The notes below the pieces were generated by a model. It saw only the letters and a list, made by a program, of their open reading frames with translations. It did no database searches and had not been told where the DNA came from. Source: Brevibacillus sp. DP1.3A (lineage in GTDB: Bacteria > Bacillota > Bacilli > Brevibacillales > Brevibacillaceae). Taken from it: DNA of 64,000 nt. The DNA lies in contig NZ_CP085876.1 in assembly GCF_013284245.2 (NCBI RefSeq), forward strand, positions 1,499,001 through 1,563,000. Reading direction: 5' to 3'. Position 1 is the first letter of the stretch; every line of letters begins with the position of its first letter. The position numbers were made by a program, and so were the translations under genes. Of this stretch, positions 25,928 through 34,902 are shown one piece after another.

Positions 25928-26164
25928 ATGGAGCGGCTAAATGAGTTGAACGATTTGCTAAACAAATTGGAGGAACGACATATCTTTTATCGCTTGAGTA
26001 AAATAAGGAGCGAAAGCATCATGATCGAGGTAGCTGTCCCTGGTCAAAGATGGGAGATCGAGATTATGGAGGACGGTACGATGGAGATTGAAAAATTTAT
26101 TAGTGACGGTGACATGTACGACGAGAAGGAGTTGGATGTACTGTTTCGGGACTTCTCTTATTAA
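25928..26164 (+). CDS. Small acidic protein of unknown function
   Basis: I do not recognise this 78-residue protein. It has an N-terminal amphipathic helix (MERLNELNDLLNKLEER), a central strand-rich part and an acidic tail. A GAGGTGA site supports the ATG. The size, acidity and predicted fold resemble YrhA/Imm-type immunity partners, but no toxin gene lies next to it. Confidence 0.65.
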   Translation: MERLNELNDLLNKLEERHIFYRLSKIRSESIMIEVAVPGQRWEIEIMEDGTMEIEKFISDGDMYDEKELDVLFRDFSY

Positions 26165-26203
26165 TTTAAGGCACTCCCCTCTGTTCAATCAGAAATTTCA
26201 GCA

Positions 26204-26223
26204 TCTTATCATCGTCTTATGAG
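26204..26223 (+). repeat. 7-4-7 direct-repeat box, copy 1
   Basis: CTTATCATCGTCTTATGAGA contains CTTATCA and CTTATGA, two heptamers separated by four bases. The same 20-mer recurs at 27583-27602 with one difference. It lies about 40 bases before a TATATT -10 box of the cupin gene. The spacing is that of OmpR/PhoB-type winged-helix sites. Confidence 0.65.
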
Positions 26224-26298
26224 ATGATTTATCATTTCGCTACTATGTCTCTCTCCTGCGAATTATATTATCGTAGATGCAAAGGGGAGAGGATCATC

Positions 26299-26628
26299 AT
26301 GGAAAAGGTGAACGTCGCACAACATTTATCACGCTTGCAAGATTCCTGGGGCTCTCTGGTTGTCGGAGAGATGAATGATACGTCTATTAAGCTAGAGAAG
26401 CTGCAAGGTGAGTATCCTTGGCAACAAAATGATCAGAAAGATGAACTGCTGTTTGTCGTCAATGGCAGACTGCTGCTGATGTACCACGAGCGTAATATAT
26501 GGGTGGAAGCCGGAGAGTTTATCGTTGTGCCGAAGGGAGTTTCCTACAAGCTGTTTATCCCGAATGGCGATTGTCATCTACTCGCGATTGAACCGAAAAA
26601 ATTCGCTGCTCTCAAGCGCTGCTCCTAA
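26299..26628 (+). CDS. Cupin-domain protein
   Basis: A 109-residue single-domain cupin. The first motif is degenerate (QNDQKDELLFVVNGRLLL) and the second is present in part (EAGEFIVVPKGVSYKL). Metal ligands are therefore incomplete, which suggests ligand binding rather than enzymatic action. The frame opens at 26224, but GGGGAGAGG six bases before the ATG at 26299 decides the start. It shares an upstream direct-repeat box with the PBP operon. Confidence 0.78.
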   Translation: MEKVNVAQHLSRLQDSWGSLVVGEMNDTSIKLEKLQGEYPWQQNDQKDELLFVVNGRLLLMYHERNIWVEAGEFIVVPKGVSYKLFIPNGDCHLLAIEPKKFAALKRCS

Positions 26629-26760
26629 GACGATCAACATAGAAAATCGAGCGCTATTCGTTCGTGGATAGCGATGATATAGAGCTGTCAATCGACCGGT
26701 CACTTTCGTTGGCTGGACAATTGGCGGCTTTTTTGCTATTAATATATGTTCAAAAAAGTG

Positions 26761-26790
26761 TTGACTTATGCGGAATTTGTTATGTAATAA
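26761..26790 (+). promoter_or_regulatory. Promoter of the FHA regulator gene
   Basis: TTGACT (26761-26766) and TAATAA (26785-26790) are separated by 18 bases, upstream of the GAGGTGATG ribosome site. Confidence 0.45.
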
Positions 26791-26824
26791 ATACTGATAG
26801 CTCCAACTCTTTTCGAGGTGATGA

Positions 26825-27517
26825 ATGTTGGACGATGGCATATATGTATTGATTAAAAAAGGAGATCCCGAGCAGCTTCAGAAGCGTCAGTTTTTACATA
26901 AGGAAGAGTGTACGATTGGGAGACGGGGTAATCAATTACAACCAGACATTGCTTTTTCCAGTCCGTATATTTCCAGAAGGCATGCAGTGATACGGAAAAT
27001 CAATAACCAATATACGATTTCTGATTTGCAAAGCAAGCATGGGACAGAAGTGAACGGAATGGTGATACAGCAAGCACCGCATTTTCTTTATCACGGTGAT
27101 CATATTACGCTGGCTAAAGGCGTGGTAGAGATGATATTTTTCGCAGAGGGTAGCGAGATGGATGTGACGCGGGAGTTCTCATTCCCTTTGACGATTCCAA
27201 AAGAAACCACCTCCACTTCCGGCTTGGTCATCAATCTGGAACGCAGAGAAATACGTCTCGATGGCACGAGAATCCATTTGACCGGAAAAGATATGGACTT
27301 GCTCATGCTTCTGTACCAACGTTCGAATCAGGCGGTCAGCTATGATGAAATCATGGTACTCGTCTGGCCGGAGCGGTTGCTGAATGCGGAGAGCAGCGTC
27401 CCGGATGTTGGACGAGCCGAGATCAACGCTCTCGTTTATCGCTTGCGTAAGCGGCTAGGCAGATATGGAGAGAACGTCACCACGATCCCGCGCTTTGGTT
27501 ACATGTGGGAAGAATAG
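26825..27517 (+). CDS. FHA-domain winged-helix transcriptional regulator
   Basis: Residues 28-85 form an FHA phosphothreonine-binding domain: GRR at 32-34, SRRH at 50-53 and LQSKHGTEVNG at 68-78. Residues 135-228 form an OmpR/SARP-type winged helix with INALVYRLRKRLGRYG as the recognition helix and IPRFGYMW at the wing. FHA domains bind phosphothreonine peptides made by PrkC-type kinases, so this is a DNA-binding protein that can read Ser/Thr phosphorylation. It lies between a cupin and a PBP pair that share a direct-repeat box. Confidence 0.85.
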   Translation: MLDDGIYVLIKKGDPEQLQKRQFLHKEECTIGRRGNQLQPDIAFSSPYISRRHAVIRKINNQYTISDLQSKHGTEVNGMVIQQAPHFLYHGDHITLAKGVVEMIFFAEGSEMDVTREFSFPLTIPKETTSTSGLVINLERREIRLDGTRIHLTGKDMDLLMLLYQRSNQAVSYDEIMVLVWPERLLNAESSVPDVGRAEINALVYRLRKRLGRYGENVTTIPRFGYMWEE

Positions 27518-27532
27518 TAGGCAGTACGATAG

Positions 27533-27559
27533 ACACAGGATGAATTTCCTGTGTTTTTT
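27533..27559 (+). terminator. Terminator after the FHA regulator gene
   Basis: ACACAGGA and TCCTGTGT pair around TGAATT and are followed by T's. Confidence 0.88.
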
Positions 27560-27582
27560 GCATTTGATGTAACTATCTGACA

Positions 27583-27602
27583 CTTATCATCGTCCTATGA
27601 GA
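27583..27602 (+). repeat. 7-4-7 direct-repeat box, copy 2
   Basis: CTTATCATCGTCCTATGAGA differs at one base from the box at 26204-26223. It ends 11 bases before the -35 of the PBP promoter, a usual position for an activator. The FHA winged-helix protein is the natural candidate to bind it. Confidence 0.65.
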
Positions 27603-27613
27603 ATAGTCTCATC

Positions 27614-27641
27614 TTGTTATCATCTTTTTCCCATATATTAT
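27614..27641 (+). promoter_or_regulatory. Promoter of the PBP operon
   Basis: TTGTTA (27614-27619) and TATTAT (27636-27641) are separated by 16 bases. Confidence 0.5.
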
Positions 27642-27685
27642 GGTATCCGACTGTAATATCGTGTGGTAGGGAAGGTGAATGACTA

Positions 27686-29737
27686 GTGAAAAAGACATGG
27701 ATAGTATTTTGGACGGTTTTTGTCGTTGTTCTTTCAGGGTTTTTCTATCTTTTCTGGGACTTTTGGAAGGACAACACGCAGTCGGATGGCGAGAGGGCAA
27801 AGGCAGCATTCACCGCGTATACGACAAAGTGGGGAGAACAGAAATTCTCTGGCATGTACGAGCAGCTTTCTTTACATACAAAAAAGACCATCAGCAAAGA
27901 AGAATTCGTTTCGCGTTACCAAAATATTTACGGTGGAATCGAGGCCAAAGCGATTGTGGTCGAGCCGATGTACAATGGCGACGTCATGCCAGGTGAGGAT
28001 GGGCAGATCAACTTTCATTATCGGCTGACGATGGAAACTTTCATTGAACCGATTTCCTTTACGGGGAAAGCGACGCTTGTCAAAGAAACGCAGAACGACT
28101 TGGAGGACTGGTACATTCATTGGAATCCTTCTTTTATCTTTCCAGAAATGAAAGAAGGGGACAAAGTAAGAGCCAATACAGTGTATCCCAGACGAGGTGA
28201 AATCACGGATCGGGCAGGGCGTCCATTGGCAACAGAGCGTGTCGTGATAGACATCGGGATAAATCCGGGAGAATGGAGCCAGGCTTCACAGACCGGGAAA
28301 ATGGAGGTCAGCAAGCTTCTGCAAATTCCGATGGATGACCTCACCTCGAAGGTCCAAGCTACGACAAGCAAGTCGGCCAAGTTTATCCGGATCGCCACGC
28401 TGCCGCAGGACGATACACGCATCAAACAATTAGAAAAAACAGAAGGGCTCAAACTGCACAAAAAGAAAGTCCGCTACTATCCCTATCAGTCCGCTACGGC
28501 TCATCTGGTTGGCTATGTAGGAGCGATCAGTCAGGAAGAGTACGAGAAGCGAAAGGATCAGGGCTATAAAACGTCTGATGTGATTGGCAAATCAGGACTG
28601 GAACAGATTTTTGAGGAACAGCTAAGAGGAAGTGCAGGTGGGCGTATCGTCATTACGGATGCAGATGGAACGGAAAAAAAGACCGTGACGGAACGCTTCG
28701 CCAAGCATGGACAGCCACTGGCATTAACCATAGATGCCGAAGTACAGCAGACGATTTACCAGGAGCTGAAAAGCGAAGCAGGCACGGCTGCGGCGATCTC
28801 ACCAAAGACCGGGGAAATACTGGCCCTCGTCAATTCTCCGTCCTTTGATCCGAATGCGTTTGTGCTTGGGATGTCGGCTACAGAATGGAAGCAAATGAAT
28901 GAAAACCCGCAAAAGCCGCTTCTCAATCGATTCGCGCGCGGGTTTGCGCCGGGCTCGACCTTCAAGCCGATTACGGCAGCGATTGGCCTTGCGTCAGGAG
29001 CCATTACCCCTACGGACAGTATCCACGTCCGCGGACTGCATTGGCAAAAGGATGCGTCCTGGGGTGGATACGAGGTAACGCGGGTCAGCGATTACGGGGG
29101 ACCTGTCAATTTGGAAAAAGCATTGGTGTACTCCGACAATATTTATTTTGCAAAAGCGGCGCTCTCCATGGGGGAGGAGCAATTCGTGAAAAAGAGCGAG
29201 TTGTTTGGATTCCATGAAGCTCTCCCGATTCCATATCCACTGGAAAAATCGAAGCTGTATAACGACGGTTTCAAAAACGAGATTCAATTGGCAGACTCTG
29301 GATACGGTCAGGGCGAGGTAACGATGACGCCGCTTCACCTCGCGTTGGTGTACAGCGCTTTTGCAAATGACGGGAATATCGTCTATCCATCACTGTTGCA
29401 GGAAGACAAAAAAGGCGGGTATTGGAAGACGAATGTCATACCTTCTGATGTAACGAGCACGGTGAAGCAGCATTTGATACAGGTAATGGAAGACCCGCGC
29501 GGCACCGGACGAGGAGCACGGGTGCCTGGTATTCGCATGGCGGGCAAGACTGGAACAGCTGAGCTGAAACAGAAAAAGGGCGAGATCGGGTTGGAAAACG
29601 GATGGTACGCCGTTTTTAATGTAGATGATCCGCGTTTGCTGGTTACCATAATGATCGAAGATGTCCGTGGTCGGGGTGGCAGTCATGTACTAGATGCACG
29701 TATCAAACGGATTTTCACGAAGGTACTGAAAGAATAG
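27686..29737 (+). CDS. pbpC: Class B penicillin-binding protein, PbpC/MecA type
   Basis: A 683-residue membrane-anchored transpeptidase that cross-links peptidoglycan. Residues 10-25 form the anchor, 35-150 an NTF2-like MecA_N domain, and 165-320 the dimerisation region. The transpeptidase has Ser424-Thr-Phe-Lys427, Ser483-Asp-Asn and Lys621-Thr-Gly. This matches Bacillus subtilis PbpC (PBP3), a low-affinity-type PBP. The start is GTG with GAAGGTG 8 bases upstream. A second PBP follows after 12 bases. Confidence 0.92.
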   Translation: MKKTWIVFWTVFVVVLSGFFYLFWDFWKDNTQSDGERAKAAFTAYTTKWGEQKFSGMYEQLSLHTKKTISKEEFVSRYQNIYGGIEAKAIVVEPMYNGDVMPGEDGQINFHYRLTMETFIEPISFTGKATLVKETQNDLEDWYIHWNPSFIFPEMKEGDKVRANTVYPRRGEITDRAGRPLATERVVIDIGINPGEWSQASQTGKMEVSKLLQIPMDDLTSKVQATTSKSAKFIRIATLPQDDTRIKQLEKTEGLKLHKKKVRYYPYQSATAHLVGYVGAISQEEYEKRKDQGYKTSDVIGKSGLEQIFEEQLRGSAGGRIVITDADGTEKKTVTERFAKHGQPLALTIDAEVQQTIYQELKSEAGTAAAISPKTGEILALVNSPSFDPNAFVLGMSATEWKQMNENPQKPLLNRFARGFAPGSTFKPITAAIGLASGAITPTDSIHVRGLHWQKDASWGGYEVTRVSDYGGPVNLEKALVYSDNIYFAKAALSMGEEQFVKKSELFGFHEALPIPYPLEKSKLYNDGFKNEIQLADSGYGQGEVTMTPLHLALVYSAFANDGNIVYPSLLQEDKKGGYWKTNVIPSDVTSTVKQHLIQVMEDPRGTGRGARVPGIRMAGKTGTAELKQKKGEIGLENGWYAVFNVDDPRLLVTIMIEDVRGRGGSHVLDARIKRIFTKVLKE

Positions 29738-29749
29738 GGAGAGTAAGGT

Positions 29750-31762
29750 ATGAAGGAAGCAAAAAATGATCGTTTAAAACGACTGCAAATCGTCTATATC
29801 GTCGTTTTTCTGATGTTTGTAGCAATCATTTTGAGATTAGCGCAACTCCAAATCCAGCAAGGGAGCGAATATGCAAATGAGCTGGCAGACAGATCGTATA
29901 AAAAAGATTACATTCCCGCTATGCGAGGAAACATTTATGACCGCAACGGGTATGTCATTGCCGAAAGTCGGCCTTCCCATCTCGCTGTCTTCCGTGAACA
30001 AGAGATCATGGAGAAGAAAGCGTACTTTGACCTGGTGGAAAAGCTGGAGAAAATACTGAGCGTCGACAAGGCCACGCTGTTAAAAAAGATGGATGTCGGC
30101 TATGCCTACGAGAAAGGCAATTATGTGGAAGCGGCACGACAATTGCCGCGCTATTTGGAAAAAGAACTGAAGGTTGATTTAACGGATAAAGAAATCGCAG
30201 TGCTGGGTGAGCATCGCGGCGATTTGCCGGGGATTGAAGTGGTGACAAAACCGATCAGGAAATACGATCCCAAGCAAATCGCCGTACAGGCGGTCGGATA
30301 TGTCCGGTCCTTTCATATTGCTGAAAATGTGAAGCTCGCCTCCTACAAGGATGAGAGCACGCGGTATTTGCCGAACCAGTTAGTTGGGTTCGATGGAATT
30401 GAGCTATCTTACGAAAAAGAGCTTCGCGGGAGCAATGGTTACCGGATGTATGAGGTCGCAGCAAATCAGACAGTTGTAAAGCAAGTGGAGGAAGTTCCGT
30501 CCGTCCCAGGCAATCATGTGTATCTCACCATTGATCAGCGGGTCCAGCTAGATATCCGGGATTCGATCCGAGAGTTTCTTCCGAAGATGCGTGCAACCAT
30601 CCCTGAGGCGAGAGCTGCAAAGGGAGCGTACGTCGTGGCAGTCGAGGTCAAGACAGGTAAGGTCGTCGCGATGGTCAGTTATCCGGAATACGATCCAAAC
30701 GTATGGATTGAGGGGCCGGATCAAAAAACGTATGACGAGATCAAGCTGGTGGTGACGAATGGTACGATTCGGGAAGCGCCATACGATACGCGGCCATTAA
30801 CGGGCGAGGCGGCGATCCAGGAGGGCTACAAGCACCCGGGTTCCATTGTGCCATCAGGGTCTGTCCTCAAGCCGATTACGGTATTGCTTGGTTTGCAGGA
30901 AGGTATCATCTCTCCCTCCGATCGTTGGAATGATGGAGGGGTGTATCACTATGGACGTGGAACAGACCGGATTAAGAACGACAGCTCCAAAGCGCATGGC
31001 GTGATTACCCCTGCGATTTCCTTGCAAAAGTCATCGAATACGTACATGGCGAGAATCGGGGAGGAATTGTCCCGCCGAAAAGGAAAAGAGTCAGCGGCCG
31101 TGCTGCAATCGTACTATCACGCATTCGGGTTAGGGGTTCAGACTGGCGTAGATTTGCCGAATGAAAACAAGGGCAAAGAAGACTATTTGGTGATGGATGA
31201 AAACTATGGACCATTAGCAGCGATGGTGCAAGCTTCCTTCGGGCAGCAAGTTCGGGCAACGACGACGCAATTGGCACAGTTTGCGGCGACATTAGCGAAT
31301 AAAGGCGTTCGTTTGCAGCCGCAGATGGTAGATAAGATCACAGACGCAGAAGGAAAACTGGTGAAAACGTACACGCCAAAAACCATGAGTACCTTTCCTC
31401 ACCCAGATAAATATTGGGACATTCTAGAGCAAGGCATGGTGCTGGTGACGAAACCAGGGGGAACAGCAGTCCGCGCGTATGAGGGAATGCCGTTCCAGGT
31501 AGCTGCAAAGACAGGAACATCTGAGCAAGATATTTATGTACCGGTGACGGTGACAGATGAGAAGACCGGACAGAAAAAGACAAGATGGAAAATGCACCGC
31601 CGCATTACGAATGGTGTGAGCATTTCGTATGCCCCAGTCGACGATCCTGTCCTGGCAGTAGCCGTAATCGTTCCTGAGGGTGGTTATGGGGGAAGATCGG
31701 CTGCGATTATTTCACGTTCCGTATACGATGTGTATGACAAGCATATCGGATTTAAGAGATAA
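29750..31762 (+). CDS. pbpA: Class B penicillin-binding protein 2, PbpA/PbpH type
   Basis: A 670-residue elongation-type transpeptidase. Residues 12-32 anchor it in the membrane, and the pedestal begins RGNIYDRNG at 59. The active site has Ser371-Val-Leu-Lys374, Ser428-Ser-Asn430 and Lys587-Thr-Gly. PBP2-type enzymes work with RodA in cylindrical wall growth; PbpA and PbpH are the Bacillus paralogues. Coupling with a PbpC-type protein in one operon behind a regulator box is unusual. A terminator follows. Confidence 0.9.
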   Translation: MKEAKNDRLKRLQIVYIVVFLMFVAIILRLAQLQIQQGSEYANELADRSYKKDYIPAMRGNIYDRNGYVIAESRPSHLAVFREQEIMEKKAYFDLVEKLEKILSVDKATLLKKMDVGYAYEKGNYVEAARQLPRYLEKELKVDLTDKEIAVLGEHRGDLPGIEVVTKPIRKYDPKQIAVQAVGYVRSFHIAENVKLASYKDESTRYLPNQLVGFDGIELSYEKELRGSNGYRMYEVAANQTVVKQVEEVPSVPGNHVYLTIDQRVQLDIRDSIREFLPKMRATIPEARAAKGAYVVAVEVKTGKVVAMVSYPEYDPNVWIEGPDQKTYDEIKLVVTNGTIREAPYDTRPLTGEAAIQEGYKHPGSIVPSGSVLKPITVLLGLQEGIISPSDRWNDGGVYHYGRGTDRIKNDSSKAHGVITPAISLQKSSNTYMARIGEELSRRKGKESAAVLQSYYHAFGLGVQTGVDLPNENKGKEDYLVMDENYGPLAAMVQASFGQQVRATTTQLAQFAATLANKGVRLQPQMVDKITDAEGKLVKTYTPKTMSTFPHPDKYWDILEQGMVLVTKPGGTAVRAYEGMPFQVAAKTGTSEQDIYVPVTVTDEKTGQKKTRWKMHRRITNGVSISYAPVDDPVLAVAVIVPEGGYGGRSAAIISRSVYDVYDKHIGFKR

Positions 31763-31766
31763 AAAT

Positions 31767-31815
31767 AGGCTGTTCGAAGTAGTTCTGTCGAGGATCTACT
31801 TCGGGCAGCCTTCTT
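31767..31815 (+). terminator. Terminator after the PBP operon
   Basis: AGGCTG and CGAAGTAG pair with CTACTTCG and CAGCCT, with a small internal loop. TTCTT follows. Confidence 0.72.
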
Positions 31816-31896
31816 GAATTTACCATTACCCTCAAATAATGCGTCAGATAACGGAAACAAGCTATAATAGAAGGCATATGAGAGGGGGAAGCACCG

Positions 31897-32748
31897 TTGA
31901 TTGCAAATGAAGCCTATCGACAGTTAAAACAGATGATCTACTCCCTCGACACGGTCAGTCTTGAGATTTGCCGTCACAATGAACCACTGATCCTCTCACC
32001 TACTCATTCTCATCGAATCGGGTTTGTCAAAAATATAAAAGGAACAATGGAAGAGAACGGGAAGAGACAGTTAGTTGAGGCAGGAGATGTGTTTTTTAAC
32101 AAGCCGAAGACGAGCGTTTCTTTGCGGACGGAACAAGACAAAGAGCTGGAGATCTTTTTCATTGAATTCTCCTATTGGATCGAACAAAACGAAACAGGGA
32201 AAGAGAGAGTATTTGTTCCGGGCGGAGAAAATTTTCCTCTGGAAGGGACTTTCCGTGTACGCAGCCATTCGCAGATATTGCATTTAATGGAGGAACTACA
32301 TGGAAGCTATGCGTCAAATGAGGAGAGAGAGCAATTTCGGCAGAGATTGTTATTCGAGCGCATTCTGTACATCCTGGTGAAAGATTTTTCTTCGATTGAG
32401 AGCAACGAAAATACGATGGCTAGCATCGAGGAAACGATCCTGTATGTCGATCAGCACTATATGCTCAATCTCACGCTAGAGATGTTGGCAGGAAAGGCGA
32501 ATGTCAGTCCCAGCTATTATTCACGCATGTTCAAAACGTTAAAGGGTGTGAGCTTTTCCGATTACATGACAAGCCTTCGAATCAATCGGGCCAAGGTGCT
32601 TCTCCGATTGTCGGGGAGCCGATTGCGTGAGGTGGCACAAAGCGTAGGCTATAACGATGAGTTTTACTTCAGCAAGATGTTTAAAAAAGTCGTTGGCCTA
32701 TCACCATCGGAATACGTCAAGACGCATATGAGACAAGATAATTCATGA
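31897..32748 (+). CDS. AraC-family transcriptional regulator
   Basis: A 283-residue regulator that starts with TTG, with GAGGGGG about 8 bases upstream. The N-terminal half is cupin-like (THSHRIGFVKNIKGTM). The C-terminal AraC region contains LTLEMLAGKANVSPSYYSRM and VAQSVGYNDEFYFSKMFKK. A TATAAT lies at 31863-31868. It precedes a Fur-boxed siderophore importer by about 110 bases and is a probable activator of it, like Btr with feuABC, though it lacks Btr's binding-protein domain. Confidence 0.82.
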   Translation: MIANEAYRQLKQMIYSLDTVSLEICRHNEPLILSPTHSHRIGFVKNIKGTMEENGKRQLVEAGDVFFNKPKTSVSLRTEQDKELEIFFIEFSYWIEQNETGKERVFVPGGENFPLEGTFRVRSHSQILHLMEELHGSYASNEEREQFRQRLLFERILYILVKDFSSIESNENTMASIEETILYVDQHYMLNLTLEMLAGKANVSPSYYSRMFKTLKGVSFSDYMTSLRINRAKVLLRLSGSRLREVAQSVGYNDEFYFSKMFKKVVGLSPSEYVKTHMRQDNS

Positions 32749-32790
32749 AATCGAGCAAGATTCTTCATGGTATGGTATAGTGGCTATCGA

Positions 32791-32796
32791 TATAAT
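32791..32796 (+). promoter_or_regulatory. -10 box of the siderophore import operon
   Basis: TATAAT lies 6 bases upstream of the Fur box. The -35 region (TGGTAT) is poor, which fits a promoter that needs an activator such as the upstream AraC protein. Confidence 0.5.
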
Positions 32797-32801
32797 CTCT
32801 A

Positions 32802-32818
32802 TTGAAAATGATTTTCAA
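32802..32818. promoter_or_regulatory. Fur box of the siderophore import operon
   Basis: TTGAAAATGATTTTCAA is a perfect palindrome and matches the 7-1-7 Fur consensus at 12 of 14 positions. It covers the transcription start region just downstream of the TATAAT, so iron-bound Fur would block transcription. Confidence 0.8.
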
Positions 32819-32857
32819 TTTCGATAGAGTTTTATTTTGGTAGGAGGTTTTCTCATC

Positions 32858-33838
32858 ATGAGAGCAAGACTGTTGTTACCCGGCTTTCTTCTTATTTTTA
32901 TGGTATCTGTCTTTTTGAGTGGTTGCGGTACAGCGACACAAAATGCACAGGGAACAGCTCCAGCAGCTGCGACCAATACAGAGTCTACACCAGCAGCTTC
33001 TAGTGAAAAGCGAGTGATCAAGCATGAGCTGGGGGAAACGGAAATCGTTGGCAAGCCTGCGCGTATTGTCGTGATGGACTTTTCCTTTGCAGATGCTTTG
33101 GCGACATTGGGGGTAGCTCCTGTAGGAATCTCTGATGACAATGATGCGAATCTGATCATTCCTGAGGTGAAAGGAAAAGTAGGAACGTATACATCGCTCG
33201 GCTCTCGTTACGAACCAAACATGGAGCTGATCAGTTCCCTTGCTCCTGATCTCATCATTGCAGATTTGAACAAGCACAAGGCTGTATACGACAAATTGAA
33301 GCAAATTGCACCTACTATTGTTCTGAATGACCACCAGGCGAACTATGAGCATATGCTAGCCAATTACGCTGTAATCGCGGATGCAGTAGGCATGAAAGAA
33401 GAAGGCAAAAAACGTCTAGACGAGCATCAAGCGAAAATGGAAGCTATCAAAGCGAAGCTGCCAAAAACAGATGCCAAACTGAAGGTACTGCCAGCAGTCG
33501 TGAACCCGACCGGATTCTTCGCTCACTCCAATGCTTCCTATGCGGGCTCCTTGATGGAATACCTCGGCTTGGAGGATGCGGCAAAAAGTGAAGAGGCGTA
33601 TCCAAAAACCAATCTGGAGCAGCTGGTTGCCCTAAATCCAGACGTACTGTTCTTGATGAAAACAGGTGACAAGACGATTGTGGATGAATGGAAGACGAAT
33701 CCACTGTGGCAAAACATCAACGCCGTAAAAAATGGCAAGGTGTTTGAAGTAGCCCGCAATAAATGGGCGCTGTCGCGAGGCTTGATCGGATCGGAGTTAA
33801 GTTCGGAGGAAGCAGTATCGCTTCTTTCTGGCAAATAA
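32858..33838 (+). CDS. Iron-siderophore ABC transporter substrate-binding lipoprotein
   Basis: A 326-residue surface lipoprotein (LSGC, Cys23) with a low-complexity Ala/Thr linker and the FecB/peripla_BP_2 fold: KPARIVVMDFSFADALATLG and SLAPDLIIAD. It resembles Fe-citrate and hydroxamate binding proteins such as YfmC. TAGGAGG precedes the ATG at 32858 by 10 bases; the TTG at 32837 is not needed. It is first in a Fur-controlled operon with two permeases. Confidence 0.9.
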   Translation: MRARLLLPGFLLIFMVSVFLSGCGTATQNAQGTAPAAATNTESTPAASSEKRVIKHELGETEIVGKPARIVVMDFSFADALATLGVAPVGISDDNDANLIIPEVKGKVGTYTSLGSRYEPNMELISSLAPDLIIADLNKHKAVYDKLKQIAPTIVLNDHQANYEHMLANYAVIADAVGMKEEGKKRLDEHQAKMEAIKAKLPKTDAKLKVLPAVVNPTGFFAHSNASYAGSLMEYLGLEDAAKSEEAYPKTNLEQLVALNPDVLFLMKTGDKTIVDEWKTNPLWQNINAVKNGKVFEVARNKWALSRGLIGSELSSEEAVSLLSGK

Positions 33839-33850
33839 GAGGAAACTTTT

Positions 33851-33890
33851 CGGGATGGGTGTCATAGCTGACATCGATCCCGTCGTTTTT
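33851..33890 (+). terminator. Intercistronic hairpin between binding protein and permease
   Basis: CGGGAT and TGTCA pair with TGACA and ATCCCG and are followed by TCGTTTTT. As a partial terminator it could keep the binding protein more abundant than the permeases. Confidence 0.6.
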
Positions 33891-33909
33891 GCGGGAGGAG
33901 GTTGTACCT

Positions 33910-34902
33910 ATGGAGGGAGCTTCAAAGGCGGGCATCGTTTTTGCGGCAGGAATGCTCCTGCTCGTTTTTGGTTTAGTCGTCAGTATCTCGGTTGGTTGGA
34001 CAGACATGGGGTTGGTAAGTGGCGTAAAATCCCTTTTTGCCCCCTCTACATCGCAGGAGCACTTGATTGTGACGACGCTCAGGCTTCCAAGAGCGCTATT
34101 GGCAGTAATCATTGGGGCCGGTCTCGGCGTGGCTGGTGCGATTATGCAAGCAATGACAGGCAATCCGCTTGCTTCTCCACAGACGTTTGGGGTGAACGCA
34201 GGTGCATCGATGGCTGTCGTAGCTGCCTTGGTACTCTTGCCCAATCTTCCGGTGCCATTTTTAGCGCCACTCGCTTTTGGTGGGGCGGTCATAGGTGGAT
34301 TTGCGGTGTACTATCTCGGTGCGGCTGGGGGGATGACTCCTGTTAAGCTGGCTTTGGCTGGCACAGCCGTCCATCTGTTCCTCGCTTCGATTACAGAGGC
34401 ATTCATCTTGTTTCATCAGCACTCTACCGATCAAGTCCTGTTTTGGCTTGCGGGGTCATTGGATGGAGCAGATTGGACGGATGTGAACCGTGTGCTGCCT
34501 TGGTCGATCGCGGGGCTCGTAGTTGCCTTTTTTATGGCTCGCTCCATCGGAATTATGCGTATGGGTGAGGATGTGGCCAAAAATCTTGGACAACATGTAT
34601 TTCGGGTACGGACGATTTGTGGAATCATTGTCATCGTACTCGCAGGCTCGGCTGTTGCCGTTGCTGGTCCGATCGGCTTTATCGGATTAATGGTGCCTCA
34701 TGTGACCCGACTTTTGCTAGGAAGAGAGAGTCAGCTATACCTCCCGATTACAGCGCTGCTCGGCGCATTGCTGTTGGTCTATGCCGACGTTCTTGCCAGG
34801 TTCATCGCGTATCCGTATGAGTCACCAGTAGGCATCGTGACCGCTTTTCTGGGCGCTCCCTTTTTCCTCTATTTAGTGGGTAAGGAGAGGAGAGCTTCAT
34901 GA
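33910..34902 (+). CDS. FecCD-type iron-siderophore permease, subunit 1
   Basis: A 330-residue permease with about nine or ten segments. LRLPRALLAVIIGAGLGVAG, AMTGNPLASPQTFG and GPIGFIGLMVPHVTR are FecCD family signatures. GGGAGGAGG lies 8 bases before the ATG at 33910; an in-frame earlier start at 33889 is not needed. It overlaps the next permease by 4 bases. Confidence 0.92.
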   Translation: MEGASKAGIVFAAGMLLLVFGLVVSISVGWTDMGLVSGVKSLFAPSTSQEHLIVTTLRLPRALLAVIIGAGLGVAGAIMQAMTGNPLASPQTFGVNAGASMAVVAALVLLPNLPVPFLAPLAFGGAVIGGFAVYYLGAAGGMTPVKLALAGTAVHLFLASITEAFILFHQHSTDQVLFWLAGSLDGADWTDVNRVLPWSIAGLVVAFFMARSIGIMRMGEDVAKNLGQHVFRVRTICGIIVIVLAGSAVAVAGPIGFIGLMVPHVTRLLLGRESQLYLPITALLGALLLVYADVLARFIAYPYESPVGIVTAFLGAPFFLYLVGKERRAS

